In this document: positions 1 through 12,146 of the stretch, in pieces
Position numbering within the stretch: the stretch's first letter is position 1
Layout of the letters: every line of letters begins with the position of its first letter
Assembly (NCBI GenBank): GCA_029207755.1
Contig: JARCOQ010000002.1
Location: 5,828,001 to 5,892,000, forward strand
Origin: Chamaea fasciata
Taxonomy: Eukaryota; Chordata; Aves; Passeriformes; Sylviidae
DNA length: 64,000 nt
Reading direction: 5' to 3'
Translations under genes and position numbers: made by a program
Notes under the pieces: model-generated
Told to the model about the DNA's origin: nothing
Databases searched by the model: none
Seen by the model: only the letters and a program-made list of their open reading frames with translations

Positions 1-1249
1 GTAAGAGCTGACTCTGCAGCACTGGTCAGAGTGCATTAGGTGTGCTCCTGGAAAGCATCTTTCTATTTAATTCCATTTGAAAGCAACCCACTCTGCCTGT
101 TCTGAGAGCAGTCTGCAGTGGGAAGTCTGATGTGGGAAGTCAGGATTCAGACTAAAAGGCTTATGCAGATACTGTAAAGGTGCTGTGGATAAAGAGATTC
201 ATACAATGGATGTGTCTGGAAAATGGGAAGATGACACCTGTTTAAAAAGCAGGAGTGTGGCAGTTAAAATTTCTACCACAGCTCAAAATGCCAGACACCC
301 ACTTGCCTTCTACTTGACTGAGTATGAAGAGGGGATGATTTTAATCATATTTATCAAATATGTGCTGTTTACACATTAATTGTATGGTGTATCTCATTTC
401 TGTTATATCATTCTGAATATAAGAACAAGGAGTAGGGATAATGGTTCTACTGATACAATGTACAGAGAAACAAAGGGGAAACCATAAATGGAGATTAGAA
501 AAATGTGTGAAGATTTTTGTAGAAATTGAGAAGTTGTCAGAAGAGGGCAGCCTTTTCCCACCAACTATAAACAAACAACATAGAAAAAACATCTGAAATT
601 ATTTCTTTTACCAGAGTTATGCATGCCACTGTGGGGTTAACCTTGTTAAGGAAACTGAAACATGCACAAAACTTGATCACAAGAAGAATGCTTCTCTTTT
701 GTGCTATCTTTAAAGGACATAGGCCTGGCTTTGTAGAAATACTTTTTATTCCTCTTATGTTCAGACAATAGAGTTAGAAATGATTGTAGGATGAGTCAAC
801 AAAGGGAAATGAAATCATCCTTCTTTTTTAGTTTTATTTTTAGTTAAAGAGAAATGAACTTTGAGTACTTGGGGTATTAAGGACAAAAGATGCTTGCTTA
901 AATATTGCAGAGAAGTAAGCCAATCTTTAGATTAAGAGTGAACAAAGAACTAGAAAATTAAATGAATGATGCTTTATTAATGTATTCTTAATCATATCAA
1001 TCTGTCTCAGTATTTATTCAAATACAATATGTAGTTCATGAAGACTGTTTCAAATAGTGAAATTTATATCATAAACAATTGGCAGACTACACTGGTTTCC
1101 TACAGAACTCACTGCTGACAGTAGGCTCTAGCTACAACTACTCTTTAACAATTCCAGTGAATTTGTCACTGCAGTGGAATGTGTGCCAGAATTTGAATGA
1201 ACATCATTTGTGAACTAATGAAGAGATTACGAAGATGGGTTGTGGGTTT
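1..1249. other. Unique AT-rich intergenic sequence, no gene seen
   Basis: No open frame here looks like a protein, and I see no splice-flanked coding segment or recognisable repeat. The base composition is AT-rich and even. It may be intergenic or lie inside an intron of a gene whose exons are outside the window. Confidence 0.6.
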
Positions 1250-1402
1250 GTATTGTTTTGGTTTTTTTTTTTTTGGGGGGGGGGTGTTTTTTGGGGTTTT
1301 GGTTTTGTGGTTTTTTTGTTTGGCTGGGGTTTTTTTGTTTGGTTTTTTTTGTTGGGTTTTTGTTTGTTTGTTTGTTTGTTTGGGGTTTTTTGTTTTGTTT
1401 TT
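1250..1402. repeat. T/G-only low-complexity tract with G10 run and (GTTT)n
   Basis: This stretch of about 150 bases is almost only T and G on the plus strand. It contains a run of 10 G, several GGGG or GGG runs separated by T-rich spacers, and a perfect GTTT block near 1361-1382. The open frames crossing it are Phe/Gly/Trp-rich artefacts. The strand asymmetry is extreme compared with its flanks. Confidence 0.9.
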
Positions 1403-2036
1403 AATTCTTGTTCCTGAGTGTAAGGAGTAACCTTATGGCTATGTCTCTTTGTGAGTAAATTAGCTCCTGGCAGGGCAGGACTATGAAACAGGAACTCTGA
1501 ATGTAAGGCCTGGCCAGGACAACTTTCTATTCTGGAAATTTGGGTCCAGACACTTGGCTGAGTGTGGGCTCCACCTCAGTTAATGAAGTTTTTAGATCTT
1601 GATTCAACAAAAAAGTTCAGCTCCAGTGATTTAAGTGATTGGTTAAGATAAAAGTTAAGCACTTTAACAGAAGCCTACCTAATTGCAGTCTAAAGTGCTA
1701 AAGTGCTTTTTGCTCAGAGATCAAAGATTATTTTAGTATTTAAAAACATCATAAAATATTTAGCTTGTGTATAATATGCATTTTATGCCATTATTCCAGT
1801 TAAGAAACAAACATACAGCATATTACCGTACTTCAAGATAGCAGAATTTTGGATATTTCCCAAATGTTTTGACTAGCAAAACACATGGGTTCCTGGTAGG
1901 TGCACGCTATTGAAGAGGCACATATAAATTGGACATTTTCCAGGAACAGTATGACTCTATCTGTTAGTTGTGATGTTTCCCTCTGAGCCTGGTTGGAGGC
2001 AGCAGCCTTGTATCCTTGTCTCTGTACGTGTGTGTG
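1403..2036. other. Unique AT-rich sequence, no gene seen
   Basis: Ordinary AT-rich DNA with no recognised repeat or exon. A short TG-dinucleotide run at 2029-2040 marks the join to the LTR-like element that follows. Confidence 0.5.
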
Positions 2037-2680
2037 TGTGGTGGGCTGACCCCAGCTGGGTGCCAGGTGCCCACCAAAGCTGCTGGGTCACTGCCCTCCT
2101 CAGCTGGACAGGGGAGAGAAAATACAACAAAAAGCTTGTGGGTCGAGATAAGGGCAGGGAGACATCACTCAGCAGTCACTGTCACAGGTAAAACAGACTC
2201 ACCCTGGGGAAACCAGATGAATTTATTACCAGTCAAATCAGAGCACTGTAATGAGAGAAGAAACAAAATCTTAAAACCCCTTCCTCCCATCTCTCCTTTC
2301 TTCCCAGGCTTAACTTCACTCATGAATTCTCTACCTCCTTCCCTGCAATGGCAGAGGGGGAAGGGGAACAGGGGCTCTGTCAGTTCATCCCAGCTTGTCT
2401 CTGCTGCTCCCTCCTCACACTTCGCCCGATCCCACGAGGGGTCTCTCCCGTGGGAGGCAGTCCTACATCAACTCTTCCAACTGAAGTCCTCCCACAGGCT
2501 GCAGTTCTTCACAAACAGCTCCAGAGTGGGCCCTCCACAGGGTCACAATTCCTGCTCCAGCATGGGCTCCTCTCTCCACAGGGCCTCTCATCAGGAGCCT
2601 GCTCCAGTGTGGTCTTCCTGCAAGGTCATGCCTGGAAACACAAACCCAGTAGAACACAATGAAAATTTCTCCCCTCATGG
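2037..2680 (-). mobile_element. Avian endogenous-retrovirus LTR-like element, reverse orientation, probably truncated
   Basis: The segment is GC-richer than its flanks and opens with TGTGGTGGGCTGACCCC, which resembles the reverse complement of the 3' end of a bird ERV LTR. It contains irregular copies of a short unit built around 'tgctccag.gtgg' and 'tgggctcctctctccaca' between about 2480 and 2620, a pattern I associate with LTRs common in bird genomes. The far end, where the other LTR terminus should lie, does not show a clear match, so the copy looks truncated or diverged. No gag, pol or env coding sequence is adjacent. The open frame of 239 codons crossing it is a by-product. The family name is not certain from sequence alone. 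Confidence 0.5.
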
Positions 2681-4810
2681 AAGTTATTGCTGGTTTGTCA
2701 TTAGGATTCCTAGGCCATCCTTTAATTGTCAATAGCTTTTTTTTTTTTAATTTTATTTTCTCGTTTTTCAATCCTTTCTTTGTGGACAAAGAGAGGAGAA
2801 AGTCGGTTCTGGTAAGCAAAATCGCCCCCTTTGAAATCATGTGTCCTTATTGTGGAAAGATTACTTTAAAAAATCTTCAACTAGAACCGTTTTTAAAATA
2901 AATATAGCAAATACATAATTTAATATATAATGGTGAAATGTTCAGCTCTATCAAGTGTAGGGCTTATGCTGATTTATATCCAGGTAAATCCATCTGCCTT
3001 TCCTGCAAATATTATTACTGCTCCATCTACCTCAGTGTACTCTGGTTGGTGTCAAAGACCTTGTGTTTCAATTGCTTCAGCTAAACTGTGTCAGTCACCT
3101 TTATTTGGATAGATAGGAAGCTTGCAGCTTTGAGGACACTGTAACTGCCAGGACAGGGGTGACAAGTCCTAAAGAACAGAGCTGAAAAATAACACAAATT
3201 GTCAACCTGATCAGCTGTGTAAAGTGAGAGAAATAAAGGAAAAGCAAGGAAGTCTTTCAGAAGGAGACAGTCAAAATAATGACAAAAAGTCTGGAACCTA
3301 TTCAGGGTAAAAGAGGGAGATTTCTGGATGCAGTTCTACCTGGGAAAAGAACTTTGAATTGCTAAAAACTGGGAGGACTTTGTTGATAGACACAGTTCCA
3401 TCCCAGGCTGAGCCAGATGGGGTTCATTCCAGTTCAGATGAGTGGGTTTTAAAGTCAGAGCTGGATCCTGAGCTGTCTGTCAGCTGAAAAAGTGCAGCTC
3501 TCCACGCTGGTACACTTTTTTCTGGGAGCCATGCCACCCAAACTTGGCTCAGTAGCGAGCTCCTCCTTCCTCTGCCCACTCAAGCACAGAACAAGAAGTC
3601 CCTCGAACTGTCTGTGAATCTGGCAACTCACCCATTCCTGCACCTCCCTCCAGCAGCAACTTTTCCTCCCAACAACAACAAAAAAACCCCAAAAACAAAA
3701 ACAACAACAAAAAACCACCTCACAGGACCACAAACCCTACTTTACTGCTTGGTTCTTAAAGGTGATGCTCAATGAGAGAGTAACCTTGGTGTTTAAATTA
3801 TATAAACACACTAAAAAAATCCAAATAAACATTATTGACACTCTTCAAAGCACAAAAGCTAAAGAGAAGAAAAAAATGAAGCACTACAATAGCTGCCCCT
3901 GAATGTCTTTTGGGTTGCAATTAAAGGACTGAAGCAGGGTCATAGCTAGTGCCAATACTCCCCACTCCATGCCTTCTCTGCTCCACATTTGTTAGGTTGC
4001 AAGGTACTATACTTCTTTTTTTACTCAGTCTTGAAGTATTTAGCAGAGTCAGTAGAAAAATTCCTGCTGATGGCAATGAGCTTGGATGAGCCCCCGCCAA
4101 ACCTACCCCCACCAAAAAAAAAAAGAGTGATAATATCAACGTCAAATATAAAGCAAATGAAGGGGAAATGAGGTACAATGTTAATGAAACTTTGGAAATG
4201 CAATCATTCTAAAAGAAGATATAACTAGAGCTCTTGCACTAGTTTTATCCCATTATCTACAGGGACATTACCATTGCACTTGGTTTCTGTCTCATGCAAG
4301 ACTTGGAAGAAGAGATAGTGATTTCAGGCATGCAAATCACTAGAAAAAAGATCCAACATTGAATAAAAGAAGCTAGAAGTGATTTTCAGGATGGAGAGGC
4401 AGATTTTGCCTACAGTGTTAATATATTGCAGTTTGGCATCTCTAAAATACAGCTGTGAAGAATGCTGTGAACTTGCTAATTAATAAGACTCCTTTCCTCA
4501 GACATTTCATTAACCTAAACTTTTTCGTTTTCTGCAGATGAATGCATGCATGCCTGTTTTTAACCTTTGTACAATGGCTCCTCGTGTTATAATTAATTTA
4601 TTTCCACTAGCAAGATGAGAATATTGCATTATAGAAGTAATTCAAAATGAGTCATGCACAATTTATACTGATCAATATTGATGAGTATAGTGTTTTATTT
4701 TCTTTTTTTTATTTTGTTTTATAGAAATAATATATTGTCAAAAATACAGGACTCTAACATTTAATTTAAATCATCTAGATTTAAACAATACACAGGTAAA
4801 TATTTAGGAG
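2681..4810. other. Unique sequence with minor A/C-rich tract, no gene seen
   Basis: No supported gene. A/C-rich low complexity with CAA repeats lies at about 3669-3716, and an A-run at about 4112-4124. Short open frames here lack splice context or protein-like composition. Confidence 0.55.
3669..3716. repeat. (CAA)n/(AAAAC)n low-complexity tract
   Basis: Irregular CAA, AAAAAC and AACCCC units occupy about 48 bases, with almost no G or T. Confidence 0.8.
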
Positions 4811-4996
4811 GATCCAGAGACCTTCAAGATCATCTAGTCCAACCATCAACCCAGCACTACAATAAACCCCAAATCTGCAAGTGCCACATCCAGATGCCCA
4901 GATGCCTCTTGGACACTTCCAGAGACAGTGACTCCACCATCTTCTCGGGAAACTATTCCAATGCTAAACCATTCTTTCAGGGTTGTGTGGTTTTGT

Positions 4997-5043
<47 letters not shown>

Positions 5044-5133
5044 CGTATCTAATCTGAACCTCCCCTGGTGCAACCTGAGGCAGTTTCCTCTTGTCCTTTC
5101 ACCTGAGACATGGCAAAAGTTACCAGCACCCAC
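4811..5133 (-). mobile_element. CR1 LINE 3' piece, reverse orientation, split by a T43 tract
   Basis: On the plus strand the piece reads in the usual order for the reverse of a CR1 tail: 'gaccttcaagatcatctagt' then 'ccaaccatcaac', 'agtgccacatc', 'gtgactccaccat', 'ctaatctgaacctcccctgg', 'tttcctcttgtcctttcacc'. This is the 3' part of the LINE on the minus strand. The part between 'ttctttcagg' and 'atctaatctg' is replaced by a T/G stretch and 43 consecutive T. In relatives that place holds only a short T-run within 'gaatttcttcctaa', so I infer local slippage expansion or a later insertion. Confidence 0.8.
4999..5041. repeat. Poly(T) tract, 43 T
   Basis: There are 43 consecutive T on the plus strand, inside the reverse-oriented CR1 piece. 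It is the longest homopolymer in the window. Confidence 0.97.
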
Positions 5134-8100
5134 CTGGTTGTTTGTGTGTTTGAAAATTCATGCTGAGGATTGCTGCACTCTGCAGGAGATTGACAGTGAA
5201 CAAGTGGGGGAGGGCATAATTTTCTCTTACTAGGAGGCTGGGCTGGTCAAGTTTCTTTGGGTTTTTCTGCTCTGATTTTACTCCAACTGTATCCACGGTA
5301 GAAGAAGAACCACAAGGTCTTGTTATCTGAGGAGCCAGGTGGGAAATGGGCTGTCAGAAAGAAGATGAAAGGCATTAAAATATCTATTTTCTGTGAGGTC
5401 ACAGGGTAACAAATAACAGTGATCAGCTCTCTTTTGATTTTTAGCCAAGGAGGGACTGAAAGATTGCCACCATGTCAGCAGGCTGATGAGCACCCTCCCA
5501 AATGGGCTGGGGCAATCATGGGTGGAACAATTTACTGCTGAGAAATTATCCCAGATTTAATGAAGCTGTAGCCTAATTAAACCAGAGCTTTTGCATCTTG
5601 TCCTTCTCTTTTACCATATTTTCTTCCTTCTTGGTGGTATTGCTGATGCCATCACTTTGTAGAGAGGGGAATTTGCCAGTTCATTGGCCCCCTGCACTCA
5701 CAGGCACCCAGAGGTTGGATGTCAGGTTGCAACAGTGATGCTGGATGAAATGGAAGGATTTCTATTCTATTAATAACTCCCCTGTGAAAAGCCAGCAGGT
5801 AAACTCACATATTTAAAGTCTTAAACACTCACATGGTTAAAATTTTGTTTCCTGTGACAAGTGCAGCACTAAATATACTAAATAAACCTGGGTACTTTTA
5901 CAGGACTGATCCCAACTGATGTGAATTTTACTACTGATGCAGCAAATTCTTTGTGAAATTAGTTTTAAGTCCTTGTGAGGATGAGGCTTTTATTTACCAG
6001 GCAAAGGGAATGAGACCACTCCATGTTTGGGAAAATGAGACACTTCTGTAGTTGTAGTTACTTTAGGTACAGTAATTAAGAATTTAAAATGTTAGTAGAG
6101 AGGAATGTGAAGCAGGTGGATTGATACTGGTTAGAGAAAGGGTGTTGCAGCTATTATTGATGCAGGCTGTTGCTGTCAGTGGTCTGATCAGGTGAGTCAG
6201 AGGAAGAAGACTTTCAGTGAATCTCCATAGGCAAAATAAACCTTTTCTTGTTATTGCATCAGGCTGATGTTAAAGTATTTAGGTACAGTCTTGGCTGTGA
6301 ACAGACCTAAACTTCTTATTTTAAACAATTGATTGTAGGTGATCTTTCTCTATTTTCTTTCTTTTTTTTTTTTTTATTTTCCCATTTTATTTTTAGTGTA
6401 TTTTGTGGAATAATTATCACATAGTGATTATATATTAATTTCATTCCAGCTGGAGAAGTTTGTAACAAGGATGTTGTTTTTTTGACATCCTTTCCCCCTC
6501 TCTGCCCAGTTTGGTAATAAATATACTTTCAGGTATGCAGTCATACACAGACTGTTGTGAATTCATGGTATTTTTCAGTTTGCAGATAGCTTTGGCTTCC
6601 CTGCTTTAGTATTCATTTTGTTATTTCCCTTGTGATTATTCTGGCTTACTTGGTGTTTATTATGTAGCACTCTCTAATTATATGCGTGCACACTCCAAAG
6701 TTTGGGGATTTGAGTGTCTATTATGTGCTTATTCCACAGCTCTCCCTGAATTTCTTTCAATATGGGTTGACACTGCAGTCATTCCAGAAAATATCATTAA
6801 AACTACCCTTAATGTCTTACAAACTTGTTGAGGGTGTCACTTTAAGTTTGTTTTCTTTCTCATTCTTATTCCATATTTTCCTGCCAGGCATTTTGGCAAA
6901 GTGAAATGAAAATTGCAGAATGGCACAAAGAGTGAGCAAGCCAGTAATTACCTACTTTGTATGCTTACATTGTGAAGTATTCCATCCTGAGTGTTTTGAA
7001 GATTTATGGATGTGGGCTTATTCAGAAGCATGTAAGGTTACATTTTTTTTTTTTTCTCAAGAAATGGTCTTGAGCCTGCATCAATCTGCTTAATTTGGAT
7101 CTTGTCTCACCTAATTTTTTTGAGTAATTAAAAATAAAAGAAGCTGAAACTCCTGTCTAAGTGATGCTCAAACTATGGTTTCACTACGTGGCTGAATTGA
7201 ACCAGGGAACAGACAAGCTTGAAAATAATAGCAACAAAAGCAGGGAAGAGTTTTGTCAGAGCCCAGTTCCCAGATACAGTTTGTAGAATCCTCTCATACG
7301 CAGTCAGTCTAGCTCAGTGAAGTCCCTGGCTGCTGTAACTCTGGCTACTTGTCCCAAAACCAGTTAGTTCTGAGTCTACCGCAGCTGCTGAATGATCTGC
7401 AGACCTTCTGAGATTTGGGAAATTCTTGCTGTGGTTGGAGCAGTTTTCCATCTTACCTGTTGAGTCAGGCTTTCTGCACATCAGTCTCTTCAGCACTTAA
7501 GCTTTCTGCTCTGGCTGCTTGTCTTGAATTGAGAAGCTGTTCTGAAACATACCTTCTCCACTTTATTTTCTTTTTTCTCCCTACCCTCGTGATCTATTGC
7601 TTTCTAATTCCTGCCAGCACACTGTCAAAAGGGTGAACTCAACAATGGAAAAACCTGTGTGGTAAAATAAGCTAAAAGACACCTCTCAAACATTTGTAAC
7701 CCAGCAAGTTACAGAAATATGTCTCGCTGCACTGACTTCCAGCCAATTGTATGAGATAACTCAGGGAAGATATAATAAAATGTGAATATGAGAATGGTCT
7801 GCTTTTACTGCAAGAAAGAAACATGTTTTAAAGCACTCCTTTAGTCTGCATTTTAGGTTTTCTTTGAAATCAAGATGGCAAATAGCAGGACTTTGGTGAA
7901 TCAATACAAAGCAGCTGAGTATGTGCCGTGGCAGTGTTTTCATTACAGCAGACATTGGAGGCATATTTCTGAATAATACAATAAATCTTCTTGTCTTCAG
8001 ATCTGAAGATAACATTCAACTGTTTGTGTTGGTTTTGGAAAGAGAGCATGACTAACAGAACATTTCAATTATTATGACATGTCAGTAGGAGTTATTGCTG

Positions 8101-9734
8101 CTCAGATGTCATGTAATGATAGGAAAAGAACATAAAATGAACATAAACCCAGAAGGGAAACAAAATATGATTTTTTTTTTCAGTCTACTACGACATTTTA
8201 GTATTTTATGGATCAAATTTTAAAAATTACCATAAGCAAATTCCAATTTAAACACCCCAAATCTATAGCAGTTCTTACTGAAGCTGATATAAGTAGATAA
8301 ATATTTGTTTAACCACTTTTTTCAGCAGGTAAACTGTAACAATGTGTATGAGGAAATACCATCATTCAGATGTGATATTGGACTTTTTCTGTTCAGTATT
8401 GTTCATTGTGCAGGTATCAGTAATCAGTTGGGTTGTCTACTAAAGTAATCTATGTAAGTTACGGTCTCATGACATTTTCCCAGCTCAGGCATTACAGCTC
8501 ATAGAGGTCACAGTAGATCTACTTGTCCCTAAATTTTATCCTTTCCAGTTGGGTTCCTTATGAGGTACTTTTCTTGTTAAATAAATATCCTCCTTTCTCA
8601 TGTCCATGCTTTTTATATGTAAAAACTTCCGGTATCAAAGTACTTTAGTCTCCTTCAAACTTCTGTTAAAACAAGTAGGAATTTTGTCTGATTGCAAAGC
8701 ACTGAGAAGGACCTTATCTGAATGCTGCATAACAGCTCCTCTTATCTTTCAGAATTCCCAGATTGAATTGCTCTCTAAGAGGGTTTGGGTTTTTCAGTTA
8801 AAAATGAGTACATCATTTTCATTATTCAATTATCTGTCATACATTTGGAGGAGTTTCAGTTTCTGAAAGAGGAAAAAGAAGAAAACATGGGTTTCTATTT
8901 AAAGTGGGCATTCCTTTTATCTTGTTAGAGCCATACAGAGTGTTAAAACAAAAGAATTAGAAATTATAAAACAAACTCCAAGAGACTGATCATTATAATC
9001 AGGGTTTTTCAAAGTTGGAGTGGTAAAATTATCAGTGCAGCAATGATTGCATTCACTTGTATCAAGGGTTCATAAGCAATGCAGTTTTATGAACGTGAAC
9101 AGTTTAACTGAATAAGTTCGTATCAGCAGTAATGTGGTTGATTAATTAAATTGATACATTTTTCCTTTATGTAGTAGAAAGACAGACTTCTGAAAAATAA
9201 AATATTTTAATCTACAGACAAGGAGACTAGATGAGAGAATACAGAAGGACCAAAGAAGAGTTTAGAATCTGGGTGAGTAGGAGAAATATTATCTCTGCAG
9301 ATACACCATAAATGTGACTGCATAAGTGAGTGGAGAACACAATTCCATAGAAAGTGCTGCAGGAAAAAAGCAGTGGAAAAGTCAGCAATTTTTTTTTTTT
9401 AATGTAATCTTTTTGTATTATTTTCTTCTGTAGAGGAAAACATTCTCATGTATTCTGGAGTGAAGTAATATGTGTCCGAAGAATGAAAGAATTCAAGCTC
9501 ATTTAAGAAAATCTAGGAAAAAAGCAGCAGTGGACATATTCTGATTCTCCCTACTGCTGGTGCCAAGTTTTCATTGATGGCTTAGGACAGTTTGGCCACA
9601 GAAACTGTAACTAAGAGTTTTTAGCTATTTCTCCTGGCTGCTCCCCAGAGCTGCTCTGTGGCAAATCCTGCAGAAGGAATCTGTATAGAGTCTGTTCCTT
9701 CCTTGTCCACACTTTGGCAGCCAAAAAATTATGT
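5134..9734. other. Unique AT-rich sequence, no gene seen
   Basis: About 4.6 kb with no recognised element apart from short T-runs (for example 6360-6375 and 7043-7055). No open frame above about 90 codons and no convincing exon with both splice sites and protein-like composition. Confidence 0.55.
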
Positions 9735-9875
9735 CTCTGTCTCAACTCTCCATCTGTAAAATGAATAATAATGGCATTCCTCTACCTCTAGAAATGTTAT
9801 AGGTGCACTAAGGCTTGTGAAGAACTTGCTATTTAGTGATGCCAAAGTATAGAAGATGGAATGCCTTGTGAAATA
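9735..9875 (+). mobile_element. Possible ancient MIR SINE fragment
   Basis: The string 'ctccatctgtaaaatg' followed by 'aataataatggcattcctct' and then 'gtgaagaacttgc' matches the order and wording of the central to 3' part of MIR as I remember it (cctcatctgtaaaatggggataataatagc, then the gtgaagcgctt region). The copy is strongly diverged, as expected for an amniote-age SINE. An alignment to the MIR consensus would settle it. Confidence 0.55.
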
Positions 9876-9990
9876 AAGCTTTTTTGCTATTGAGAAATTC
9901 TCCATAGCGTTTATTTTAGTTAAACAATCAGTTTTATCTGACAGTGTTTTATGACACTGAGATTTTAGACAAGTCTGCTTTTTGCTATCA

Positions 9991-10020
9991 TTTATTTATT
10001 TATTTGTTTATTTATTTTTA
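9991..10020. repeat. (TTTA)n microsatellite
   Basis: Seven TTTA-like units, one of them interrupted as TTTG. Confidence 0.85.
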
Positions 10021-10539
10021 TTATTGCAAGTGCTGTATTTCCAGGTTAAACTGAGCTGTGCTAGAGTTAATGGCAAATTAAGACTTTTACCTTACAAGAT
10101 TCCTGTTTTTGTGATCAGTCTTTTATGGTGAATGGGCATACTGTTTACACAGACAAATTGCTTACACAAACAAACTTAATCTCAAGAATGCTCAACCATC
10201 TCTAGAGTGTGGATTTAACTTCTTTTTACACTGTACTGAGGAACTAATGGAAATAATAGCTTGGGGCTAGTTCTGTTGGCTGCTGGTGTAGCTGCAGTTT
10301 TTACAAGGGGGGCTTTAATCAGGATTTGATCAGGAAGATCAAGCTGTGGCCATTCCATCCTGAAAGAGTGGCTGGACTCAAACCAGCCCTGCTGAGCTGC
10401 TGGAAGAGCTCTGCAGTTCATCCCTGTCTCTGCTACTTGGGTGCTGTTTTGGGGAGGGTGATGGTGTTAGGCTGTCATGAACTGCACAGAATCAAAGCTT
10501 TAAAAGCCTAATAAAACCCTACACATCAGCTGGCTTCAC

Positions 10540-10790
10540 TTGGGGGAAATATTGGTGTCCAGGCCTTGAGTACCTTGGGGGCTGCCAGCAGCAGCCCCAG
10601 TCCAGACCCATCCCATTCAGGATGCTCTCCCTGGGGCAGTGCCTGGGGATGGCTGGGCTGTGGCTGACCCCAGCCACCTCCCCTGGCCCCAGCCACCTCC
10701 CCTGACACCTCCCCTGGCCTCTTGGACTTTGCTGAGGAGGTGGCTGGTTGGGGCGGCCCCAGGGTGCCCGGCACAGTATTATCCTCTGGA
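10540..10790. other. GC-rich patch with short tandem repeat
   Basis: This block of about 250 bases is markedly GC-rich and rich in CCCC and GGGG words. It includes two 19-base units (10671-10689 and 10690-10708) that share 'cagccacctcccctg', followed by a third partial copy. It is low in CpG, so it does not look like a promoter CpG island. The 98-codon reverse-strand frame is proline/glycine-rich and not convincing as a gene. Confidence 0.6.
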
Positions 10791-12090
10791 TTCGATACAG
10801 TTCCCATGAATTGTGGTGTCACAGACTCATTGCAAATAGTGCTCCCAAGGGTTTGATCATTTCCAGAGGATCTGTTCAGCCCCCTTCCAAGGCAGCAGTG
10901 TCTTGAGTTCTATGGTTTTGATATATTTCCATGTAGGGGGAGGCAGCACTGAGCAGGGGATGAGCAGCTCCATGTGCCTGTAGCTGGTAGGGGCAATGTG
11001 TGTATCCTGCCACACCTGGATCACCACTGGCTGCTGGCTCTGGAGAGATACAGCAACAAGTGTGGGGCCATCTCAGCTACCTGCTGGGGTAGCACTTTAT
11101 GGAACATACGTTTCCCAAATCCTTTTGTGAAGAAATATTCTCCGTGTGGGATACAGATTGGAAGAACAAGCATTTCAGAGCCTCCACACCATTACAGAGC
11201 TGATTCTCTAAACATGCACAGCAGGAATAGTTTCTGGTGCTTGAAGGATGTGATGGGTGCCCTGGTGACCTCTCACACAAAAATCTTTGTGGTGGACATT
11301 CCCCGTCAGGAATGCTTAATGAGTAAAGTTGTCAGGGTTCAGTCTGGTACCGCGTGGATTTCAAAGCTAATTGTACAATCAAATAATGGCCTAAGGCAGG
11401 AGGAATAGTTTTGAGGGGATTGCTTTGGGCCATGGAGCCAGCTTGAATTTTGCCTCTTGTTTTAGGCCTATTTGGTAAACTATTTCATATGCACACAAGG
11501 CTTTGTGCTGAAATGGGGACCCAGCATATCATTTATATGATTAAATAAGTAGATCAGAGATCCAAATACACGGAAATGCTTCTCAGAACAATATGCAGGC
11601 TAATGCTTCCTATGGAATTAAATAAATATAAGCCTGTCACCTTAAATATATGGAAATGTCTTGACTCTAGTGATACAATTGCAAGACTTTCCTACAGCTG
11701 CAAAGCACAGGACTAATCTGGAGTGAGTCTTTGAAGTGCAAATTGTACATTTCCCACCAAACACTTGAAGTAAAAGATGGGAAACATCAATTCACACTAC
11801 TGACAAAAAAAGACTTCAGTTTGTCACAAGAAGAAAGGTTTTAAATTTGCAATTTTCATCTATAATATAAGGTGTTAATGAATTTTATATTTTATCCAGA
11901 TGGGTACGTAAATTCCTTCTGAACTTTATTACAGGGCTTCTATTGTACAACTACTGAAAAGGGTGGAGAGTGTAGTCAGTTGAGGGGGAAAACATCTCAT
12001 TTACCTTTTCTTGATTTTTTTAAAATTCTTTTATGGATTCTGACATGGTATCCTTCTCAAATGCTATGATTGAAATCAGTGGAAACACAA

Positions 12091-12146
<56 letters not shown>

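Noticed and set aside
1197..1430. Phe/Gly/Trp-rich frame resembling a membrane protein
   Set aside because: It is a translation of the T/G low-complexity tract.
2016..2735. 239-codon plus-strand open frame
   Set aside because: It lies across the LTR-like element, is Ser/Pro-rich with no domain, and is explained by the GC-rich repeat units.
10974..11408. 144-codon plus-strand open frame
   Set aside because: No recognised domain, no signal, no splice or promoter context; a length expected by chance.
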